Source: Rikenella microfusus (GTDB taxonomy: Bacteria; Bacteroidota; Bacteroidia; Bacteroidales; VadinHA17). Taken from it: a stretch of DNA of 64,000 nucleotides. The DNA lies in the NCBI GenBank assembly GCA_020722575.1, contig DYKN01000008.1:1-64000 (forward strand), read 5' to 3'. The position numbers were made by a program, and so were the translations under genes. Below the pieces are notes generated by a model. That model had not been told where the DNA came from and ran no database searches. It was given only the letters and a program-made list of their open reading frames with translations. Shown here piece after piece: positions 57,901-64,000 of this stretch (its first letter is position 1; every line of letters starts with the position of its first letter).

Positions 57901-59676
57901 TCGGTTATAGGAGCATCATTCGCAATAACAGTTATCGGTGGATTATCACTGAGTACACTTCTTACACTTGTTTTTATCCCGACTTTTTACTCCGGACTGG
58001 AAAATGCACTGGAATGGATAAAATCTCTTAACCTGAAAATTCAAATAGTTCAGCTCATCCTCTTAGGCTTGCTTCTTTACCTTATATTTACATTTATCAA
58101 CACATTCATATGGAAACTTATAACTATAATTCTTGCTGTTATTGTTGTGCCTGCCGTAACATGGTTCGTACTGAACAGCCTGCGGAAAGCAAGAGAAACC
58201 CTAATTCCTGCCGGTGAACCGGTGAAAATTCGTGTCCAGAGCCTTGTAAAAATCTACGACAGGGAAAGCAGGTGGAGCAGGGAATGGAAAGCAGGCAAAA
58301 AAATACGCCAGCGACTTGGCCTTGAAAAAGAGATCCGATCAATTAAAGACATGGATAATATGGTGTGGCAATTGCCTATATTCGGCTTCATGATATATTT
58401 TACATACTTTTATCTCTCTGCAGGCTTCTGGGTATTTTTCTTTTCATTACTGACATGGTTCTTCCTGTTTGGATTATGGTCATCCTTTCGACAGTTTTTA
58501 AAAAACCTCAGCCTTAAGAATAATATCGCATGGATTAAAAAAATAATTGTAGCCTCTGACTTCATTATAATGTGGTTTTTACCGCTCCTGAATCTGATCT
58601 TCTTCCAGTTTCAATGGCATAATATTGCAACTATTTTGATACTCGGTTTTATATGGTACTCCGGCCTTATAATTTATGTCACCGGTCAGAAGTTAACGAG
58701 GGAAAATATTAACATATACAGGCTTGAAGGGCGCTTCCGCAATATACGAAAGACTTTCTATAAAATAGTATCAATGGTGCCATTAATCGGCAGGCGCAAA
58801 AAACCATTCAAGGCACTTAACTGTGTAAGTCTTGAAATTGCAAGTGGAATGTTTGGCTTGCTTGGACCAAACGGAGCAGGTAAGACAACTTTGATGCGCA
58901 TTATTTGTGGTATTCTCGAACAGAGCTATGGCAAAGTATGGATCAATGGGCTTGATACACAAAAGAAAAGAGAAGAACTGCAGGGTCTTATTGGTTACCT
59001 TCCTCAGGAATTTGGCACATATGAAAATATGACAGCCCATGAATACCTGCATTATCAGGCCATACTGAAAAACATTACCGATCCTGTTATCAGGGAAGAA
59101 AGGGTTACATATGCACTTGATGCCGTTCACATGACAGAGAGAAGGTATGACAAAATAAGCTCCTACTCCGGCGGAATGAAACAACGCATTGGCATTGCAC
59201 AAATTCTGTTGCATCTGCCAAGAATACTGGTTGTAGATGAACCAACGGCAGGTCTTGATCCAAGAGAACGAATCCGTTTCCGTAACCTTCTTGTGGAACT
59301 CAGTAAAGAAAGAGTGGTTATTTTTTCAACCCATATTATTGAAGATATATCAAGTTCATGCCACCAGGTTGCAGTATTGAACAAAGGCTCATTGCTCTAC
59401 CTGGGCAAACCAATGGAAATGGCTGAAGCAGCAGAAGGTCATGTATGGCAACTAACAATACCTGCATCAGAATTCAATGACTTTGTTAAAAACCACATGG
59501 TTGTGCACCATATGGCAGAAGGACAAATGATCAGATTAAGATGTATATCCGAAAATAAACCCCTAAATTCAGCCGTTAGTGTCACTCCAAATCTTGAAGA
59601 TGCATATCTCTGGCTATTGAAGAATAAAAATGATAATAATGAAAAAGTTATTTTAAACTCCAATAAACTGCAATGA
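54904..59676 (+). CDS. RND permease fused to an ABC ATPase domain
   Basis: A 1590-residue protein in one open frame. Residues 1 to about 1040 are a complete RND permease with 12 helices (start MDFIIRRKVLISMLFMG; TM4 MLVDNSVVVLEN with Asp398; TM10 LGIVVNNGIILIDY; end TLVFIPTFYSG). Two more helices follow (about 1045-1090). A cytosolic strand VKIRVQSLVKIYDRE (about 1105-1119) looks like the first strand of an ABC ATPase. It is followed by four helices (about 1155-1260) and then the ATPase body: Walker A GPNGAGKT (1321-1328), signature SYSGGMKQR (1420-1428), Walker B LVVDEPTAGLD (Asp1445, Glu1446) and switch His1477. All motifs are intact. Helix counts (12+2+4) leave the ATPase in the cytoplasm, as required. 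It overlaps the next permease gene by 4 bp. Confidence 0.9.
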   Translation: MDFIIRRKVLISMLFMGLTMLGYFSYRQLPVEMFPNAELPTMFVSISTPLEMDPAYIEAQAVVPIEGEIGTLEGVEKIESNITSRSGTIIIYFNQKANLKYLNLKLQEKINIVRNSIPEEFSITVVKIDLQQITGQFMELQVRGEGGIDRIRNITDRDIKPEFENLDGIAGVEVFGGQEYSIEIRLNEKACNAHGITMNQVRNLLSNNSRDKTFVGRVVDGSSIYFVNVVSEYTEISQIGDIIINKEGPVFLKDIAEIFFGVKEQTSYSRVNGLDAVTVTLVSDNQTNAIDLSHRAKDLVQKLNKKLSSLGVEIVIQSNTTEVLERNINQIINLAITGGLLAILVLWFFLRNLRLVMVIALSIPVSVYTAFNFFYGAGITLNSLSLVGMALAIGMLVDNSVVVLENIYRLSGQGFLPENAVKTGTTEVRKAIFAATLTTLTVFLPFIFSSNFLIKIIGKNIGVSIISTLSISLFAALMLIPMATYYLLNIQGSVKTSIFKKLSIHNRLVQIYHLILKTCMRNPVTIIIGTLVLFFASLLISLTLSISSSKEVETPTFRLSVRMPTGSTLEKTDAVVSEIESRLVSIPEKKDIISRIEEEQATVTITLPDDWKKKTSRTLPEIKNDINEKVKNISPAEISMDEVSARGGFSSGGSGTSINPGAGFLNLLGVGTQSESIIIKGQNFFLMKSLADDIKSYLDELSTINSSSVNVQDNRPETQLWFDMDFINRNNFTLNNLAQALGTFGKEYSSGITFRQGSDSYDIILKYVDESGIEKENTDKTIEDLKRLEVTSNAGTTMEMQELAGIVLTSGPGNIHRENQEKRITVTYSFTEDIRNSKELLEGAREEIESLVSELNIPTGIAVEVVHEEDELKEFYKLIGIAFILIYMILAAVFESLTVPFVMLFSIPLAALGSLIALILTGNSLLNANTLTGFLILLGIVVNNGIILIDYTNILRKRGYRRSRALMMAGIARIRPIMITALTTILALVPLAMGKAEYVSVIGASFAITVIGGLSLSTLLTLVFIPTFYSGLENALEWIKSLNLKIQIVQLILLGLLLYLIFTFINTFIWKLITIILAVIVVPAVTWFVLNSLRKARETLIPAGEPVKIRVQSLVKIYDRESRWSREWKAGKKIRQRLGLEKEIRSIKDMDNMVWQLPIFGFMIYFTYFYLSAGFWVFFFSLLTWFFLFGLWSSFRQFLKNLSLKNNIAWIKKIIVASDFIIMWFLPLLNLIFFQFQWHNIATILILGFIWYSGLIIYVTGQKLTRENINIYRLEGRFRNIRKTFYKIVSMVPLIGRRKKPFKALNCVSLEIASGMFGLLGPNGAGKTTLMRIICGILEQSYGKVWINGLDTQKKREELQGLIGYLPQEFGTYENMTAHEYLHYQAILKNITDPVIREERVTYALDAVHMTERRYDKISSYSGGMKQRIGIAQILLHLPRILVVDEPTAGLDPRERIRFRNLLVELSKERVVIFSTHIIEDISSSCHQVAVLNKGSLLYLGKPMEMAEAAEGHVWQLTIPASEFNDFVKNHMVVHHMAEGQMIRLRCISENKPLNSAVSVTPNLEDAYLWLLKNKNDNNEKVILNSNKLQ

Positions 59677-60389
59677 AAAAAGGAACTCTTTACAAATACT
59701 TTGACCTTTTGCAAAAAATGATCTTTTTTAATCTTAAAATCATTTTTGCGAATAAATTTTTCTGGTTCCTTATCGGTTCCGCAGGATTCTACCTTGGAAT
59801 TTCTGTCATTTATGCTCTCACAAACGATAACCCTCATATTAAAGACCTTTTTGGCACTTTTATTTTTTCAGGTATCCTACTGGTATTTTATCCTGCTGTA
59901 TTTGGCATTCAAAACGACCAGGATCAGCGTACGATTGAAATACTTTTCGGCATTCCCGACTACAGGTTTAAAGTATGGCTGGTTCGTTTGGCTATCATTT
60001 TTGCAGTTGCTTTTCTCATAATGATTGTCTATACATCGCTCTCCTCACTTCTGATAATGAAATTCAGAATCCTTCAGATGACCTTTCGGGTAATGTTACC
60101 GGTAATATTCCTTGGCACAATGGCTTTTATGCTATCAACAATTATTAGAAATGGTAATGGTACAGCTGTGGTAATGATCGTTATTGGTCTATTCTTGATG
60201 ATTCTTTCTGAAAACCTCTCGAAAAGTTACTGGAACATTATGCTTAATCCTTACGATATGCCCCGCGATATAAACGAAACTGCATGGAGACTCATATTTA
60301 TTAAAAACAGGATAGTGCTGATAACAGGCACAATATTATGCCTTCTGGCCGGCCTTTACAATCTCCAGAAAAGGGAAAAGTTTATGTAA
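59673..60389 (+). CDS. ABC-2 type permease subunit
   Basis: A 238-residue inner-membrane protein with six predicted helices and no other domain. A stretch after helix 2 (IQNDQDQRTIEILFGIPDYRFKVWLVRL) is of the ABC-2 coupling type, as in the first helices of the 1174-residue protein. Its ATG overlaps the stop of the RND-ABC fusion (ATGA), so it is the likely membrane partner of that ATPase domain. It is the last gene of the run; I see no clear terminator in the 180 bp that follow. Confidence 0.8.
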   Translation: MKKGTLYKYFDLLQKMIFFNLKIIFANKFFWFLIGSAGFYLGISVIYALTNDNPHIKDLFGTFIFSGILLVFYPAVFGIQNDQDQRTIEILFGIPDYRFKVWLVRLAIIFAVAFLIMIVYTSLSSLLIMKFRILQMTFRVMLPVIFLGTMAFMLSTIIRNGNGTAVVMIVIGLFLMILSENLSKSYWNIMLNPYDMPRDINETAWRLIFIKNRIVLITGTILCLLAGLYNLQKREKFM

Positions 60390-60571
60390 CCATCCGCAAT
60401 AAAGCACATTTTAGTAAAACATCTTTTAAAACAAACCTATTCCCAATTATTGTCAGTTAAATTAGTCAGAAAGAATAATCTTTTTCTGAAATTTAAATTT
60501 TCTTTTTAAAAAATATTGCAAATTTGGAATAGTAAACCTGATTTTAAATACTAACCTTAAAAATTACAGTA

Positions 60572-61693
60572 ATGAAAGCCGTATCAAATTCAACAGCCAC
60601 CGCTCCACCGGGTAGGGTAGCCTCAATTGACTTTTTCAGGGGTTTGACAATGTTTCTTCTTGCAGGTGAATCAACCCACCTGTATGCACATATTGTGAAA
60701 TTAGACAACCCTGTACTTCATTTTATTGGAACGCAGTTCCACCATCACGAATGGCACGGTTTGCATTTCTGGGATCTAATACAACCTTTTTTCATGTTTA
60801 TCGTGGGTGTGGCTATTCCATTTGCCGTCGCTAACAGATTAAAGAAAGGGCAAACATACAGGGAAATAACACTTCATTCAATTAAACGTTCCCTGCTATT
60901 GCTTTTTCTTGGATGGGCACTCTATTTCACCGAAGCTGGCAAACTCGTATTCAGGTTTCAGAATGTGCTTGCCCAGCTCTCAGTTACATACCTTGTGGCA
61001 TTTTTGATACTGAATAAGAGTTACAAATTTCAAATCTCATTCACCCTTATAATACTCCTTTTAATTGACCTTGCATATCGTTTCTTCCCGGTTGAAGGAT
61101 TCAACCATCCATGGGTTAATTATGAAAATCTGGGAGCATGGTTCAACAACAAGATTGAAGGTGTTGAGAAAGCCAGTGAATGGGCAACACTTAACTTTGT
61201 ATCGACAACTGCTCACACCGTATGGGGAGCACTTTGCGGAAAGCTACTGATGAGTGAGAAAACACATGCCGAAAAAATGAAAATACTCACCATTGCCGGT
61301 ATAATTGCTCTTGCTATCGGTTATTCACTCGACCTTCTTAACATAACACCTATAATCAAGAAAATTGCTACTGTTTCATTTGTATTTGCAAGCGGCGGAT
61401 GGAGCATTCTTGCCCTCTGCTTCAGCTACTGGCTGATAGACGTTAAACAACTCCTCAGAAAAGGAGCAAAATTCTTTATTATTGTCGGTATTAACTGCAT
61501 TTTTATATATCTCTTTTTTGAACTTGGATTTACACGAATAATAAGCAACCGTATTGTTAATCCGTTCAGTAATCTTTTCTTTTCCTGGACTGGTGAAATG
61601 GCCACAGCTATTATAACAAGTATTGTGGCCTGGTTTATTCTCTGGTATATCTGTTACTGGCTGTATAAAAACAGAATATTTATTAAAATCTGA
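60572..61693 (+). CDS. COG4299/DUF5009 membrane protein (heparan-glucosaminide N-acetyltransferase-like)
   Basis: A 373-residue inner-membrane protein with about ten helices. The family start VASIDFFRGLTMFLLAGE and FWDLIQPFFMFIVGVAIPFA fit COG4299, related to the human lysosomal acetyltransferase HGSNAT. The bacterial role is probably acetylation of a sugar or cell-wall component across the membrane; substrate unknown. It follows the export operon after 182 bp and need not belong to it. Confidence 0.85.
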   Translation: MKAVSNSTATAPPGRVASIDFFRGLTMFLLAGESTHLYAHIVKLDNPVLHFIGTQFHHHEWHGLHFWDLIQPFFMFIVGVAIPFAVANRLKKGQTYREITLHSIKRSLLLLFLGWALYFTEAGKLVFRFQNVLAQLSVTYLVAFLILNKSYKFQISFTLIILLLIDLAYRFFPVEGFNHPWVNYENLGAWFNNKIEGVEKASEWATLNFVSTTAHTVWGALCGKLLMSEKTHAEKMKILTIAGIIALAIGYSLDLLNITPIIKKIATVSFVFASGGWSILALCFSYWLIDVKQLLRKGAKFFIIVGINCIFIYLFFELGFTRIISNRIVNPFSNLFFSWTGEMATAIITSIVAWFILWYICYWLYKNRIFIKI

Positions 61694-61709
61694 ATTAACC
61701 GGCATAACA

Positions 61710-62657
61710 TCAGTATTCAAAAGGGTTTTCCCGGTTAAAATCAGGGAGGTAATTATTAAAACTCTCCGGATCCTGCAACCAGCCATTGCGAAAACCTAAT
61801 CTTTCCATCTCACCAACCACTTTATCATATTCTTCTCTTTCAAGTGGTCGGTAGAGCATTTCATGATTTCTTACCTCACTGTTCGGATAGTATTGTGACA
61901 TCAGTGAAATATGCACCCCTAGAGAAAGCTCTTCTGCAATCAAACGTAGAACTTTAATACTCTCTGTTGTTTGTCCGGGTAAAATAAGATGCCTTATCAA
62001 TAGTCCGCTATATGCTACGCCTTCATCATCTGTTAGCAATACTGAACCTTTTTGAAAATACATCTCCTTCAGCGCTTTAAGAGCAATCTCCGGATACCCG
62101 GGAGCCCGGGATAACGATACGGAAACACTCTCTGAGACATATTTATAATCAGGAAGATACACATCAACCATATCGGCAATATCCCTGAGCGTCTCAACTT
62201 TATCGTAACTGTTTGTATTATAAACTATAATAGGATCCAGACCTCTGTTATTCAATCCTCTGATGATAGCTTTCATCTGCGGTATCATATGTGAAGGCGA
62301 TACAAAACCAACCGCTTTTATTCCTCTGGAAAGAATTTTTTCCACAATATCAAGAGAGGTAGAAAGATCGAGGTCAGAATATCGGCTAACATATTCAGGT
62401 CGGCTGATAGCATTATTCTGACAATAGATGCAACGCATGTTGCAGCCAGCAAAAAAAATGTTACATATTCCCGTTGTACCGCTTATCGGTGGCTCTTCTC
62501 CCCTGTGAATACATATCGAGGCAATATTAAGACCTGCATCTGTTCCACAAAATCCGCCTGCCGTTTCAAATCTGTTAACACCACATTCTCTCGGACATAG
62601 CCTGCAGGCAGAAAGCATTAACTTTTCATCATCGCTATAAATGCCTTCATCAATCAT
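61710..62657 (-). CDS. Radical SAM protein (PflX/COG1313-like)
   Basis: A 315-residue iron-sulfur enzyme. The radical SAM motif CNMRCIYC gives Cys72, Cys76 and Cys79. A second N-terminal cysteine cluster (Cys18, Cys21, Cys25, Cys37) precedes it, typical of COG1313 proteins annotated as pyruvate formate-lyase-activase homologs. Function is not established. Convergent with the DUF5009 gene (16 bp apart). Confidence 0.85.
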   Translation of the reverse strand: MIDEGIYSDDEKLMLSACRLCPRECGVNRFETAGGFCGTDAGLNIASICIHRGEEPPISGTTGICNIFFAGCNMRCIYCQNNAISRPEYVSRYSDLDLSTSLDIVEKILSRGIKAVGFVSPSHMIPQMKAIIRGLNNRGLDPIIVYNTNSYDKVETLRDIADMVDVYLPDYKYVSESVSVSLSRAPGYPEIALKALKEMYFQKGSVLLTDDEGVAYSGLLIRHLILPGQTTESIKVLRLIAEELSLGVHISLMSQYYPNSEVRNHEMLYRPLEREEYDKVVGEMERLGFRNGWLQDPESFNNYLPDFNRENPFEY

Positions 62658-62736
62658 ATTTAAAACATTTCATTAATATCAGGTTTCACTTTCATCTGCT
62701 ATCCTTTAAGATTTAAATCAATCAAAATCATTATAT

Positions 62737-62767
62737 TTTGTGAATTTAAAATTATTTATTATCTTTG
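62737..62767 (+). promoter_or_regulatory. Bacteroidota -33/-7 promoter of rimP-nusA
   Basis: TTTG (62737-62740), 19 bases, TATCTTTG (62760-62767): an exact consensus at exact spacing. Transcription would start about 62771. Confidence 0.85.
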
Positions 62768-62769
62768 CA

Positions 62770-62819
62770 CCCGGGTAGCGGTGATTATGAACCGGGGGGC
62801 AGAAGCCCCCTGTTTTATT
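62770..62819 (+). promoter_or_regulatory. Leader hairpin with T-run before rimP (possible attenuator)
   Basis: GGGGGC (62795-62800) and GCCCCC (62805-62810) form a 6-bp GC stem with an AGAA loop, followed by TGTTTTATT, the shape of an intrinsic terminator placed 27 bases before the rimP ATG. Upstream CCCGGGT (62770-62776) can pair with ACCGGGG (62791-62797), with one bulge, and would break the hairpin. A switch between the two forms is inference. Confidence 0.55.
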
Positions 62820-62845
62820 ATCCTGTTTTATTATCGGTTTCAGCA

Positions 62846-63310
62846 ATGATTGACAGTACAAAAATAGAAAATCTGGTTAATGAATTTATCAGTGGTACTG
62901 ATATTTTCCTGGTTGAAGTGAAGGTATCACGGGAAAATAAAATTACTGTTTATGCTGATACCCTTAAGGGCATTAAACTTGAGCAATGCGCCGATCTCAG
63001 CAGATATATTGAACAAAATCTGAGTCGCGACATTGAGGATTATGAACTTGAAGTCTCTTCCCCTGGTATAGGGAAACCTTTCAAAGTAAAGGAACAGTAC
63101 ATAAAAAACATCGGTAATGTTGTTGAAGTACTAAGAAAATCGGGAGAGAAATTCAGGGGAGTTCTGAAAGATGTTAAAGATTCAGGCTTCGGCATCAGTC
63201 AAACCTCAGTAAAAAAAGTTAAATCGGCAGCCGGAGTTACAGAATCAAACGATTTATATTTTAACTTTGACGATATAAAGTCAGTTAAAGAAATATTGAT
63301 TTTCAAATAA
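62846..63310 (+). CDS. rimP: Ribosome maturation factor RimP
   Basis: Helps assemble the 30S ribosomal subunit. The 154-residue protein has CADLSRYIEQNL, YELEVSSPGIGKPF (the family signature) and the C-terminal SH3-like domain. ATG 62846 (MIDSTKIENL) was chosen; a longer in-frame reading from 62765 would translate through the leader hairpin and would begin before the transcript. It lies 16 bp before nusA. Confidence 0.92.
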   Translation: MIDSTKIENLVNEFISGTDIFLVEVKVSRENKITVYADTLKGIKLEQCADLSRYIEQNLSRDIEDYELEVSSPGIGKPFKVKEQYIKNIGNVVEVLRKSGEKFRGVLKDVKDSGFGISQTSVKKVKSAAGVTESNDLYFNFDDIKSVKEILIFK

Positions 63311-63326
63311 AATGAATTACTGAGAG

Positions 63327-64000
63327 ATGGAAAACCTTAATTTGACTGACACTTTTCTGGAATTCAAGGAACTCAAGAACATTGACAGACCAACGATGAT
63401 GAGTGTTCTTGAGGATGTCTTCAGAAGCATTCTTGCGAAAAGATACGGCTCAGCCGATAATTTCGATATTATTGTAAATATTGACAAAGGGGATTTTGAG
63501 ATCTGGAGGAACAGAGTAGTTGTTGCCGATGAAGATTTTACCGATTCAAACACCCAGATTCCTCTTTCGGAAGCCAAAAAAATTGACGAAGATTATGAAA
63601 TAGGGGAAGAGGTTTCGGATGAGGTCAGGTTTCAGGATTTCGGGCGCAGAGCTATTCTTTCCATACGGCAGAATCTTACTGCACGTATTCTCGACCTCGA
63701 AAAAAACAATATCTATGCCAAGTATAAGGATAGGATTGGCGAGATAGTGACTGGTGAAGTTTATCAAGTATGGAAACGTGAGATTCTTGTACTTGATGAT
63801 GATGGCAACGAACTTATCCTTCCGAAAAGTGAACAGATTCCCACCGACCACTTCCGTAAAGGTGACACCATAAGAGCTGTTGTGATCAAGGTTGAAATGA
63901 AAAACAACACACCTTACATTATATTGAGCCGAACTTCGCCTGTGTTTCTTGAAAGGCTTTTCGAACTCGAAGTACCTGAAATTTTTGACGGTTTGATTAC
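63327..64000 (+). CDS. nusA: Transcription factor NusA (partial, runs off the window)
   Basis: The frame from ATG 63327 stays open to the last base. The translation starts MENLNLTDTFLEFKELKNID, contains the NusA N-terminal domain (MMSVLEDVFRSILAKRYG...), the linker FQDFGRRAILSIRQNL, an S1 domain (KYKDRIGEIVTGEVYQVWKREILV) and the beginning of the KH part (LSRTSPVFLERLFELEVPEIFDGLI). It follows rimP in the usual rimP-nusA-infB order. NusA acts in pausing, termination and antitermination. Confidence 0.95.
   Translation, partial: MENLNLTDTFLEFKELKNIDRPTMMSVLEDVFRSILAKRYGSADNFDIIVNIDKGDFEIWRNRVVVADEDFTDSNTQIPLSEAKKIDEDYEIGEEVSDEVRFQDFGRRAILSIRQNLTARILDLEKNNIYAKYKDRIGEIVTGEVYQVWKREILVLDDDGNELILPKSEQIPTDHFRKGDTIRAVVIKVEMKNNTPYIILSRTSPVFLERLFELEVPEIFDGLI

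Noticed and set aside
57960..58860. Possibility that the RND-ABC fusion is an assembly join of two genes
   Set aside because: The frame is continuous across the junction, the linker holds sensible membrane helices in an even number, no intergenic-like AT-rich gap or start signal precedes the ATPase body, and the downstream permease overlaps its stop. Read-level checking is still listed as decisive.
63317..63851. Two minus-strand open frames of 86 and 101 codons
   Set aside because: They lie opposite nusA, whose plus-strand frame is open to the end of the window and has clear NusA domains.

Overview
The window is an AT-rich chromosomal segment of a member of the Bacteroidota, most likely a Bacteroidales-type anaerobe. 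The evidence is several lineage traits seen together. These are C-terminal type IX secretion (T9SS) sorting domains, a fused lpxC-fabZ gene in an HD/lpxD/lpxC-fabZ/lpxA cluster, the acpP-fabF-rnc-IPExxxVDY order, a sufBCDSE-sufT cluster, an RprXY-like two-component pair, a tRNA without an encoded CCA end, and promoters of the form TTTG-N19/20-TAnnTTTG. The exact species cannot be read from the sequence.

Layout. 1-4.3 kb is an accessory pocket. A secreted papain-like protease and a FISUMP lipoprotein lie between two copies of REP-like and pyrimidine-rich repeats, followed by a 188-bp tandem repeat that duplicates the 3' end and terminator of a tRNA-Arg(CCG) gene. 4.5-15 kb is mostly housekeeping: leuS, an M23 peptidase, purN, acpP-fabF-rnc with two small genes, then a histidine kinase/response regulator pair. 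15-22.5 kb is on the minus strand: lepA, groES-groEL, secG, a TPR protein, lptE and a sigma-54 activator. groES has a -24/-12 (sigma-54 type) promoter and the upstream operon ends at its own terminator. 22.8-27.3 kb holds kdsB, a minimal T9SS cargo protein, a GSCFA protein, a serine hydrolase, an ECF sigma factor and a YjbQ protein. 27.3-33.9 kb is a suf operon ending in queG. 34.3-40 kb holds an NhaD/citrate-type transporter, a secreted protein with YadA-head-like repeats and a MuiA-family protein. 40-44.6 kb is the lipid A cluster.

44.8-60.4 kb is the most unusual region. Seven plus-strand genes are packed end to end (gaps of 5-12 bp, one 4-bp overlap). They encode an ABC ATPase, a 1174-residue ABC-2 type membrane protein with a degenerate M1-peptidase-like exterior and a golvesin-like end, a TolC-type outer-membrane channel, an RND adaptor lipoprotein, an RND permease, a 1590-residue protein in which a complete RND permease is fused to an ABC ATPase domain, and a small ABC-2 type permease. 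Read together, this looks like one envelope-spanning export machine combining ATP-driven and ion-driven pumps. The fused protein is supported by one uninterrupted frame and a consistent membrane topology. The substrate is unknown.

60.5-64 kb holds a COG4299/DUF5009 membrane acyltransferase-like protein, a radical SAM protein and the start of the rimP-nusA operon. That operon has a textbook Bacteroidota promoter and a hairpin resembling an intrinsic terminator in its leader. nusA runs off the end of the window.
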